NCBI GenBank assembly: GCA_032690845.1
Contig: CM064425.1
Coordinates: 37,040,240 to 37,104,239, forward strand
Length of the DNA stretch: 64,000 nt
Direction: 5' to 3'
From: Eleusine coracana subsp. coracana
Lineage: Eukaryota; Streptophyta; Magnoliopsida; Poales; Poaceae
Shown: positions 1 through 9,094 of the stretch, piece by piece
How the letters are laid out: each line of letters opens with the position of its first letter
How positions within the stretch are numbered: position 1 is the first letter of the stretch
The notes under the pieces: model-generated
What the model was told of the DNA's origin: nothing
The model's database searches: none
The model's input: the letters and a program-made list of their open reading frames with translations, nothing else
Position numbers and translations under genes: made by a program

Positions 1-898
1 GCCCCGTTAGAATAGATCTCTAGTTGAGTTTCAAGAACCATTGGTGTTAAGAGTTGATCCGTCAAGGTAGGCCATCTCGACGGGGATGAATCTTACTCTA
101 TGTATCTCAAGGATGATTGAATATGTTGATGATGGTTTTAGTGATTTGTCTATCTTGATTCTATAATTATGCATGTGCTTATTCCAATTGCTTAGTTCTA
201 GGCTGAATAAGTTGATATTATCTTGATCGTGGTGATTAGGATAGTATTCGGACATTGTATTGATTATAGTTGCTTGATGATGCTAGTAGTGTGGTTTAGC
301 GGTGACAGCACTAAGCCTGCGCAGCACTATTGGATAGTTGAGTAGGGTAAGATACTCGCGCGATTAAGGGTTTTTTCTCGGCAGCGATAAATCGGGAGCC
401 GCTCGGAAAGCAGGGTGGTCTTATTCATTATAGATTTTCATTGATCTATGTAATTACCCATTATGATGCTATAATTAGACTTTCTGGTTATGATCTCACT
501 ACTAGATATCTGGTTACTCACTTAACACCATAGGCTTACAAGGTATCTGGTGCACTTTGGCTTAGATTCACTAGTGTGCCGATCGGCTCAACCCATGCCG
601 ATCGACGCAACAACAGATTGGCTTAGATTCCCTAGTGTGCCGATCGGCTCAACTCCTATGCCGATCGGCGCAACAACATATTTACTGTCTGGCGCACCTT
701 TACGCTGGCCAATCCCCCTTCATGCAACCTGATTTTGATAGTAGCTTTGACTAGATCTTTTACTGTTAACTTTGTTTAATTATCCCTAAGGTCCCAGTGG
801 ATTCGATAAACCTTGGAATACTCAATTCAAGGGAAAAAGTGCTACAATCGTACACCGTCCTCTTGCGATATATAAGTGGGTGCGTAGGTATGACCAAC
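1..898 (+). repeat. 5' LTR of the Athila-type element, partial
   Basis: The LTR lies directly upstream of the primer site and appears to end near 898 (...CCAACA). Its start lies outside the window, so the boundary cannot be confirmed by comparison. Only about 50 bp of the 3' LTR survives (from 6359), and that start is not found in 1-898. The right end is therefore placed only by distance to the primer site. Confidence 0.6.
561..682 (+). repeat. 61-bp tandem duplication inside the LTR
   Basis: Two head-to-tail units begin at 561 and 622 with CTTAGATTC. Each carries two copies of a GCCGATCGGC-like palindrome (578-587, 597-606, 639-648, 660-669). The units differ at a few positions. This is the densest cluster of a palindrome that recurs through the whole element. 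Confidence 0.8.
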
Positions 899-910
899 AA
901 GCATAATTTC

Positions 911-928
911 TGGCACCGTTGCCAGGGA
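911..928 (+). other. Primer binding site, tRNA-Asp type
   Basis: The 18 bases TGGCACCGTTGCCAGGGA match the complement of the plant tRNA-Asp 3' end used by Athila elements, except for two G-to-A changes that fit decay of methylated cytosines on the other strand. The site lies a few bases downstream of the inferred LTR end. Confidence 0.8.
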
Positions 929-1013
929 CCATAGCAGGTTTTTAAACATTGTTTGATGTATTAGTGTTTAGTCGTTGTGCTTTACTTGTCTCCTAGTACA
1001 TATATTTTGTTAA

Positions 1014-3245
1014 GTGAAACTAAGAGGTATGGACGGTCCTAAGTCAAACAAACCCTCCAATTACGCCGATGATCCAGAAAGACTCTTTCACAAGATGAGA
1101 ACAGCAGAGAAGAGAAGCAAGTCACTTGGAGATTTAGCTGGAGAAGCAGTCCACGCAACACCTCGAGTATTATTCACAATAGAAGACCCAGTTCAAGAGC
1201 AAGAAGAAGAGGAGATAGCAGAGGTACCTATGGTTAATCGTCTCAAGCCACAATTTACTAGTATTGTCAAGACAGATTTCCAAGAAGCTCAAGATCAACT
1301 TCCGTATCAATTGGAGAGATATGTTGGAATAGTGGCGCAACAACCATTCACAGGTTCGGAAGATCCCAATCATCACTTGCAACACTTCCTTGAGGTTTGT
1401 GGTACATTCAAGATAGCAGGATTGACAGGAGACCAAGCACGTGTACGGCTGTTCCCCTTCTCTCTAGTTGGACGCCCCAAGCAATGGTATAATGGATTGC
1501 AAAACCCAGTAAAAACGGTGTGGAACACGTTAGCAGCTAAATTCTTGGCCAAATACTTCCCTCCTGGTAAGACTCGAGCTTTGAAAAATAAGATTCTTGG
1601 ATTTACATAGAATATTGATGAGCGCATTGGAGAAGCATGGGAAAGATACAATGAATATATGGATGCATGCCCTCATCATGGTCTGATAGTTGGAGAAGTT
1701 GTTGAGAAGTTCTACACAGGATTGAATCTTCTATCATGTCAACACTTGGACGCCTCAGCTGCAGGATCATTCATGTCAAAAACCCCCACCGAAGCAAAGA
1801 ATTTGATTAAGTTGCTAGTTGAAAGTCAATCATGGGATGGTGAGAGAAGCTCAAGGAATTTGCAACCTTCAAAAGGAGTAGCGAAGAGTGTGATTGTAGA
1901 TTGCCTCGATGCTATTCAAAGGAGGTTGGACAATAATCTTCATATCCCTAAGGAAGAGACACTCAAGCTGGCAGAATCACGCTTCACATGTAGTGAGTGT
2001 GGAGAATTTGGTCATGTGCAGAAAGATTGCCCCTAAGAGATGAAGATGCTAGAATATATGAAGAATAGTGGATGGAAGCCCAAATATCAGCAACAAAGGA
2101 GTTCTTTCTCTCCTAGTTCGTCCATGCAAAATTCTATCCCACTTCGTTTCCAATGTCATGAGTTCTTCCAAGCTCAAGAGAAGATCAACAAGGACAATCA
2201 AGCTAAATTCAAGGAGATTGATCGTGTCCTTGAGGGAACTAATAACAAGGTGAGAGAAATTGGAAGCTCCAATAAGCAAATTTTGAAGCATACCAAGATT
2301 ATGGAGCAACAGATGGGACAGCTATCGCAAGCCATTCAAGGCAATAAAGGGGCTATTCCTAGCAATACAATGTCTGCAGAGCAGTTGAAGGCAATAGCTA
2401 CGCGATCAGGAAAGCAAACAGAAGATCCAGAGCACTATGCGGGAGCAAGGAAGCCCCGCGCTGATCGGCGCACACCCGGCGCCTATCGGCTCCCTGAAAG
2501 CGCCGATCGGCGCGAGGAGGATGTTGACCTCTCTGGTCTGAAAATGGGCATGGAGACAGAAGAGCATGGCCCTGCCATGTTCCTGGATACTCAACTACTG
2601 ACGAAGACAGAAAGAGCGCGGCAACACGACGAGCAATTTGCCGTCGATATTATGAAGAAGCTTTACATCAATGTCCCTTTTGTTGACGCTATTCAAGTTT
2701 CCACTTATGCCAAGTATATTAAGGACATGATGCAAAACAAGAAGTCTCTAGTTTCTGAGGAGGTTGTGAAGGTTACTAAGGATCTTACGGCATCAATCAG
2801 TGATGTTGCATTGGAGAAGAAACCCGACCCTGGATCACCAAGCATCAAATGCATGATTGGAAGAAGGATATTTGATAGGTGCTTATGCGATCATGGAGCA
2901 AGTGTAAGTGTTATGCCCCGTCATATATTCACAAATCTCAATTTGCCTAAATTAGAGCCTACGGGTATGTGTTTGGAGTTAGCCGATCAATCGGTACGCT
3001 TCCGAGATGGAATTACTGAGGATGTGCCTGTTCAAATTGGAGATCACATCGTCCCTGTTGATTTTATTGTGCTTGATATGGATAAGAGGACAAGGACCCT
3101 GTTGATCTTAGGTGGTGAGATAAGCTTCGATATAAGTGGGACTCCCTACTCTTTCAAGTTTCGCCCAAAGGGAGAAGAGTGTCGTGCTATTGATGAAGTG
3201 AAGAGATACAAGACACCGTGGCAACATGCCGTCGAAAGTAATTAG
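1014..3245 (+). pseudogene. Athila-type gag-protease frame with two stops
   Basis: One reading frame of 744 codons runs from 1014 to 3245, broken by TAG at 1608-1610 and TAA at 2034-2036. Before the first stop lies the Gag core (about 1330-1600), with the DPN..L..F+++C.TFK and R+.LFPFSL signatures of Athila Gag. Just before the second stop is a CCHC knuckle (CSECGEFGHVQKDC, about 1990-2030). A coiled, Q/K-rich linker follows, then an Ala/Arg-rich patch encoded by the GATCGGCG palindromes (2460-2512). The aspartic protease (about 2850-3130) has CDHGASVSVMP in place of the usual D-L/S-G-A-S, and ends in an ILGG strand. The frame stops at TAG 3243-3245 without entering RT. The element retains structural and protease domains only, and the two stops make it non-functional as it stands. 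Confidence 0.8.
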
Positions 3246-3397
3246 AGGGGATGTATGGATAGGTCGTCCAAGCTATATTAACCATGGAGATAAGAGAACC
3301 TCGTAGTGTCGCGGCCTCACATCCCGCACCGCGACACTAAGGATTGATTGTTTGCAGGGAGGTTAAGGTCTTTGACCTCTAAATAACTAGAGCGCTG

Positions 3398-3502
3398 TTG
3401 GGAGGCAACCCAATGATCGGGGGGTTTAGAAGTTGTTTAGTACTTGTGGGAGGGCAACCCATTTCACTTAGTTAATTAGTTCTGGCCGGGAGGGCAACCC
3501 GG
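3398..3502 (+). other. Three short hairpins with GGGAGGCAACCC core
   Basis: Three imperfect palindromes lie at 3398-3413 (TTGGGAGGCAACCCAA), 3447-3462 and 3486-3502 (CCGGGAGGGCAACCCGG). The loops are nearly constant while the outer stem pairs change together. This motif family sits downstream of integrase in many grass gypsy elements; a role in RNA structure is inference. Confidence 0.6.
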
Positions 3503-4456
3503 TGTTTTTAATTTGCTTGCTTGTGATAAAAACAATCTCCCGAATAAAAAAAATAGAAAAGTGTGTGCTTAATTCTTGTGTGCTCCTGTGTTGTCTGTTT
3601 ATTCGTGCAAAACTGTGTATATACATACTATAGACTAACAATGCAGGAATATAAAAAAAAACCAAAAACAGGAAGGAACAGAGCTTGCGTCGGTCGGCGC
3701 ATTATTGCCCAGGTCAAGACAGAAGGCTGACGACGCCCAGAATTGAAGGGGTGATAAAAATCAACCAACATAGTAATTTTCAAAGATGGAGCTATTTTCA
3801 AGGTAATCAAAATTTGAATTAATCTTTTGTGTGCAAAATGGTTGCTAAATGACGTAGGAAAGGATGAAGAGCAACATCTAGCGAAGAAGCGAGGGGCCAG
3901 GAGCAAAAATGGACGTCGCGCCGATCGACGCGGTCACCAGATAAGCCCCGCTATGTACGACAATACTACAGGAACATTGGGAAAAGTGGAAAAATTAGAT
4001 GAAAGAGATGAATACGAGGCATCAGGATCAGCGCTGGACAAAAAGACGAGGTGCAAGGGACTTGCGCCGTTCGGCGCCCTTCTGCACCGATCGGCGCAGG
4101 TACCCATGCGGTTCCCAAATGGGTGACAAAGGCGGCAGGCGTTGAATTTGAGGAATAGGTATGATTGCTATGTAGGTATGCAGTGCAGAGGAGACACAGA
4201 ATCGACCAAAAGCTAAAAAAGAGACGGCGCGGGCCCGCGCCGATTGGCGCAGTCAACAAGATATCGGGATTCCGTGCTGTTCCCCTGCCAACCAACATGA
4301 TGTACTGGGAAGCGACATGAAGGATGGGAATCAAGCGCCAGAGTGGTCAGAGCATTCAAAATTTGAGTTGTGCCGATCGGCGCACTGCCGTGCCGATCGG
4401 CGCGCTCTCAAATGTTGAAATTTTTTGCCGGTTCCTTCTCCTAGAAGTTTCCCACA

Positions 4457-4465
4457 CTATAAGAG
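4457..4465 (+). promoter_or_regulatory. Possible internal TATA box for the 3' ORF
   Basis: CTATAAGAG lies about 100 bp before the ATG at 4561, a spacing that suits a TATA box plus a short leader. The surroundings change from AT-rich to GC-rich here. A separate transcript for the 3' ORF of this pol-less element is an inference from position only. Confidence 0.35.
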
Positions 4466-4560
4466 GGAGGCCAGGCGCCCCCAGTTCGGCACACCGTCCC
4501 GGTAATCTCTCCACCTTCCCCACTACCCACGATCTCGCACACGTTCCGCATTCCTCGCAG

Positions 4561-5193
4561 ATGGATCGTCTCCGCACCTCCGTCGACAAGTTGGGCAAGA
4601 GGCTGCGCCGGGGAAGCAGTTCTAGTGGCAGCGTTAAGTCGAGCGGTGACTCCTTAGCAAGGGCCGGTTCCAACGCTCGCGATCACATGTCGGTGGGTGG
4701 TGCATCCACCGGCTCGGCGGCGGCGACATACGAGATCCGCGCCCACCACTCCGTCTCCGACGCGTCCCTTCCAACGGGGCGTGCTACGAGGAGCCAAACG
4801 GCGGCAAGCCATGGGGTTCCCACATCACCACCACTGTCGGCATTCACGCCGTGCACGGTGGAGGAGGGCTTCACACTTCTGAGCGCGGAGGAACAGCGGC
4901 ACTACATCGTGGTGAGGGGAAGGTTCATCCCCAACTTTGACTTGGACGAGACCTTCCTCACCTCGATCGGCCTGTGGGAGGACATAAGGAGGATGCTCAA
5001 GAATCTCGGTTGGGTGGACTTCCACCTTCTTCCCATGGACTACAACCACGACGTCGTCACCGAGATTGCCTCTACGATGAGGCTTGGCACCGTCGAAGAC
5101 GGCAACGAGGCCGTCAACTTCTACGTCATTTGTGTGCTTATGTGGAGCAATTTTGAGTACCCATGTGCTCCATTTGTGTTGTCCAGTTTGTGA
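4561..5193 (+). CDS. ATHILA ORF-1-like 3' protein, probably truncated
   Basis: From the ATG at 4561 the frame runs 210 codons. It can be extended upstream to 4324, but that part is composed of palindrome-derived residues and looks like non-coding leader. The first 80 residues are Ser/Arg-rich and low in complexity. From about residue 95 comes a globular part with F.LLS.EEQRHY..+RGRF+PN.D+D..FL...GL..D+.. and a following GW.....+..DYN.D+V.E..ST, which resembles the ATHILA ORF-1 family encoded downstream of pol in Athila elements. The family proteins are longer, so the stop at 5193 probably cuts it short. The function of this family is unknown; some Athila members carry an env-like gene here, but no signal peptide or membrane segment is visible. 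GC content is much higher than in its flanks. Confidence 0.55.
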   Translation: MDRLRTSVDKLGKRLRRGSSSSGSVKSSGDSLARAGSNARDHMSVGGASTGSAAATYEIRAHHSVSDASLPTGRATRSQTAASHGVPTSPPLSAFTPCTVEEGFTLLSAEEQRHYIVVRGRFIPNFDLDETFLTSIGLWEDIRRMLKNLGWVDFHLLPMDYNHDVVTEIASTMRLGTVEDGNEAVNFYVICVLMWSNFEYPCAPFVLSSL

Positions 5194-6358
5194 TGATAAC
5201 TTAGTACCAATCTTTTCATAAATAAATTTTGATGTTGTGAACTTTGAAATTTATTATTTTCAAGATCCTTACCTACCAATGCCATATTTTGAGCAATTCT
5301 CATGAACCTTTGATTTGTAGATAAACATTAAATTGATGGTTGAGTTCGGATAGGATTTAATTCTTTTTGGTGTGAACTTTACTAAGATGGCAATTCTTTG
5401 TGTATCTTTTTCTAGCCTTGAATTACTCATGCAAAAATTCAATTCCGCTAAGTACACTATCATAAACCCAAAACATCTTGTTGAGTATCATTCCTTGATC
5501 ACATCCTATATTTCTGGCCATATTTAATTTTTGAATAAATGTTGAAGCCAGACGGATCAAATACCAACAAATATTGGTGAATTTGGGTTTAGAGCCGATC
5601 AGCGCACCTTGAGCCGATCGGCGTAGCAGAGAGCAAAATAAAAAAAAAAGGGAGAAACAAGAAGTGAAAAAAAAAGCTCTGTTGTTTGCAAAGGGACTAG
5701 CAAAATTTTAAGTGTGTGTGTGGGGGGGTGGTATATGACATGCTTATTCGCGAAATTCATTCTAATATAGCCATGAATCATTCCAACCATGTGCAATCTT
5801 CCAAGATCAAATTTTTGCTATGCACATGTCCACATATCCAAAGTGTGAGTCCTTTCTTAAATTTTTCTTTCTTAATGGCCATCTTGATAAAGTTTCTATA
5901 ATTCCAACGAAGAATAATCTCCTAGCTTTACAATACATTATTGATTTATGTTTGCAATCCTTGAATTACCTCACCTAGCTACTCATATAAGCCTTACACT
6001 AATATTATTTGATCATTATGTTGTAGGATATAGGTTGAGTGATCTGAAAGATGAGTTGTTGCCTTAGATTATTTGGAAGATAGATTCTCTATGTTCACAA
6101 CAATCTTTTAAGTAATTTACATATGTGGAAAAGTTATAATTTATGAATTGGACATGATCTGTTGCTTTGGGGAGAAACTTTAAGCTTTATGCCCATATTT
6201 GAACTATTTTGCTGAATACCAATATAAAATACACCACAATAGAACAATGCTTAACATTTACTGATTTGAGATATCTTTTATGATAGAAAGAGTATGTTTT
6301 TCAATTTTTCTTTCTTTTACTTTACTCGGGACGAGCAAAGGTTTAAGTGTGGTGGAAT
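5194..6358 (+). other. AT-rich 3' untranslated part of the Athila-type element
   Basis: No coding signal is seen. The stretch holds two more copies of the GATCGGCG palindrome (about 5592-5604 and 5611-5623), a short GT/G run near 5715, and, just before 6359, a conserved block around GACGAGCAAAGGTTTAAGTGT typical of the polypurine-tract region of these elements. Confidence 0.6.
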
Positions 6359-6405
6359 TGTTGGCACTTCCAAAGTGCCCCTTTTATATGGGAATATTAC
6401 CCCAA
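6359..6405 (+). repeat. Stub of the Athila-type 3' LTR
   Basis: TGTTGGCACTTCC follows the polypurine-tract block and has the TG start expected of an LTR. After about 50 bp the sequence changes into coding sequence of another gypsy integrase, so the LTR is cut. The exact break lies between about 6395 and 6412. Confidence 0.55.
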
Positions 6406-6546
6406 TTAGAGCACAACTCGCCGCCTTGGGAAGGACCATACGTCGTCTCTCGAGTCCTCCGACCCGGCACATACAAGTTGAAGACGATGGAGGGCGATGA
6501 GCTCAAGAACGCGTGGAACATCTCATAGCTACGTAGATTCTATCCC
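6406..6546 (+). pseudogene. C-terminal tail of Tat-type integrase/pol
   Basis: About 40 codons read PPWEGPYVVSRVLRPGTYKL followed by an NAWNI motif, the conserved end of the integrase C-terminal region in Tat-type elements. A TAG at 6526-6528 falls where the family has a histidine-leucine pair, and the frame then continues as LRRFYP. Everything upstream is lost at the junction with the Athila-type LTR. Confidence 0.75.
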
Positions 6547-6740
6547 TAGCTTTCTATTTCCCGTGACCCTTGCACGCCCCGCTCGCTCCTAAACAACACC
6601 CGACCCCTCTCAAGGAGTCGAGTGCTGTTCGGGGGCTGGAAGCGCACAACGGGCCTACACGGCACGCCTCTGTTTTGCCTTAGGAAACTTTCTTCGCTTT
6701 TCTTGCTCTCTTTTCCTTTTTTCTCGGCCTCGAACCTCTC

Positions 6741-7297
6741 TGTTGGGGGGATCACTTCGCAAGCCACCCTTCGAGGGTTCGTCAAAGTCGGGCTGTAAAT
6801 AAAAGTCAAAGTCAACACATTGTTATCCATTTTACTATTATTAACCATAACTTCGAGGTACAGGTGTTCATCGGAGGCCACGGAAAAACCAAGACCCTTC
6901 GGGCGGAGGATGAAGCCGTTATCCCTCGAAGGACAGGGCGTCGGGCAAGATCAAGAACCGGCATGGCGCGAAGAGGGCAACACGTGGCACTAGCACGTGA
7001 TGTGGCGTGCGAAACAAGGAAGGGTACCAGAAGTGCTCAAATGACTGATTGATCCTTTATGACCATTTTGTACAAAATATTCGAAGAATATAGTAGGTAA
7101 TTAGGCACAAAATGGTCATTTGCATATGACCTAAGTACGGGCCTATAAATAGAATGCCCCTACTAACTTGTAACAAGAGGAATCTTTTTGGGGATACATG
7201 AGAAGAGCCTTTTGTGCTGTTCCATACCTTTCGCAATCTTTTCCATGTTTACTTTTTCTGTTAGTGACACTAAAGCTCGTGCTCTGTCACACCAACA
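6741..7297 (+). repeat. 5' LTR of inner Tat-type element (557 bp)
   Basis: It starts TGTTGGGGGGATCAC and ends CACCAACA, directly before the primer site. It aligns along its length with 18897-19471. It lacks an 18-bp segment present in the 3' LTR near 19060. Confidence 0.95.
7144..7151 (+). promoter_or_regulatory. LTR TATA box
   Basis: TATAAATA in the 5' LTR lies about 150 bp before the LTR end and is conserved at 19317-19324 in the 3' LTR. It is the likely core promoter for the element's genomic RNA. Between about 7060 and 7130 lies an inverted repeat built on GACCATTTTGT and ACAAAATGGTC. Confidence 0.65.
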
Positions 7298-7298
7298 G

Positions 7299-7311
7299 TG
7301 GCGCCCACCGT
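7299..7311 (+). other. Primer binding site of inner Tat-type element
   Basis: TGGCGCCCACCGT begins two bases after the LTR end, the usual place and start (TGGCGCC) for a gypsy primer site. I do not assign the tRNA. Confidence 0.75.
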
Positions 7312-7337
7312 GTTGTGAGCTCGTACATAAGCTCACG

Positions 7338-9070
7338 ATGACTCAACTCCACGGACCGCTGTCTTCGAGCGGCACTCCGCCCCCACGAAGCAGCGCTCTA
7401 GGAGACCCCCAACCGGCTAACGACCAATCTACATCGCAAGTAACAAAAGGGAACACCCCCGAAGTGCAACCATTGCTTCAAGCAGAAGCAGCGGGTGGTC
7501 TAAAAGACCTAGTACAGCGTCCTGAACAATCGTCGAGCTCAAACCCTCCGAGAAGCAACACCCCAACCTCTATGACAGCGGCACAAGAGATGGAACTGTT
7601 AGCCCAAAGAGCCGATCACCTTGAGCAACTCAAGCGACAGCTGTTGCAAGAACAAGAGCTAAGAAGCAAAGCGCTGTCAGAGAGAGAGAAAGCCTTACAA
7701 GAGAAAGAGTAGATAGCCCAGCTCAGACTCAACAATCTGCAACTGGGAAAAGAAGTCGATGAACTCCACAAACCATTGGCAGGGCAAGCCACCAGGAATC
7801 AAACCCAATGTCCAAAGACAACCCGTACCTCGAGCAAGAAGTACCACTCACAACAGACCATCAGCCAAGAGCCGCAGAAGTGCTGCCAATACAAAGAGCA
7901 AGCACAACGGGCATGATCGATAAAGACTCACCTCTTTCCGAAGGGTAGAAAGAGCTCCATACCCGCCGCAGTTTCGAATGATACCGCTAGCCAAATTCAG
8001 GAGAAATTCTGACCCAAGGCAATTCCTCATGAGCTACAAAGCAGCAATCATATCAGCAGGAGGAGATGAGGTAACACTGGCAAAGGCATTCGTTTGCGCC
8101 CTCGAAGAGTCCGCCCTTAATTGGTACTTCAACAGATGGGAAAACATCAGGGATAAGGTGGTCGCAAGGTTTCGAGGGTTCCGCACCATTATGGAACCAT
8201 CGCACGAGCTGTTGAATATCGCCCAGCAAGAAAATGAGCAATTACATGAGTACTACAGAAGATTCCTCACGCTTCGAGCCCAAGCCCCGAGCGTCACAGA
8301 TGAGGCGGCAATAAGCTCTATACTCAGAGGCATGTGAGCATGCCAGATGTCTTCATACTGCGCGCGGATACCCCCGCACACCATGCAAATGTTATGCATG
8401 AAGTTCGAAGAGTATAGTAGATCGGATGTGGATTACAAGAGATGCAAGCAAAGTCAAAGTAAGAGCCGCAACTAGTCACACAGCGAAGGCGGCTATCAAG
8501 AAAGGCAGTACTAAAAAACCAAGCAATCCACAGAACCCTCCCCTTCGTTCATTGGTCACATCGAGGGAGACACAGAAGACACTATGGGCACAGGCAACCA
8601 TAGCAATGATTTCAGAGGAAGTGGCCAACGAGGGCGTGGCAGAGGCTGAGGCTCTCAAGTCCAGACTCGACCGGCCAGAAAGCCGTACTATTTCTACTAC
8701 GGAGAGGACAAGGGGCACAAAACTTTCACTTGCCTCAAAGCAAAAGAAATCCAAGAAAGGATCAAAGTAGAAAAGAAGGCTTCGTCCATAACCAAAGCCA
8801 TCAATTATACATCGCCCAACCCATGGCCCCAGCACCATATCCATAGCCTGCTCAGCCCAATTATCACTACCCAAGCACCCACCATCATCAACTTTACGCA
8901 CCATCCCCATATTTTCATCCAACTCACCCCACACAAACACCCAGCCAATCACCCAACCCAGACAACAAATCCAGCAACCGTCACCCAGCCAAGACCAGCA
9001 AAGGCAAAAGCAAGAGCCTTAACACCTACCATAGCCTAAACCAGAGCCCACCCCAAACCATGCCACAACC
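7338..9070 (+). pseudogene. Degenerate gag of inner Tat-type element
   Basis: The likely start is the ATG at 7338. A Ser/Pro/Gln-rich N-terminal part is followed by a Glu/Gln/Leu-rich coiled coil, ending at a TAG near 7710. The capsid core (7978-8337) has FLMSYKAAI, ALNWYF and an EYYRRF segment as in RIRE2-like Gag. A stop and frameshift follow. A weak zinc knuckle (YYFYYGEDKGHKTFTC, about 8687-8735) has lost its first two cysteines. The region to about 9070 is a Pro/His/Gln-rich linker with stops. Confidence 0.7.
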
Positions 9071-9094
9071 TTCCCAGTACAAGGTTACATTGGA

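Larger units (their letters stand above)
1..6405 (+). mobile_element. Athila-type Ty3/gypsy element lacking RT-RH-INT, truncated at both ends
   Basis: The order is LTR end, tRNA-Asp-type primer site, gag with a zinc knuckle, aspartic protease, a non-coding stretch with three small hairpins, a separate 3' ORF, an AT-rich tail and the first bases of a 3' LTR. Gag style, primer site and the extra ORF fit the Athila lineage. No reverse transcriptase, RNase H or integrase is present: about 90 bp after the protease frame ends, the sequence is already the region that follows integrase in full elements. The left end is cut by the window edge and the right end by a junction near 6405 to another gypsy element. 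It would have needed a helper for mobility. Confidence 0.8.
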
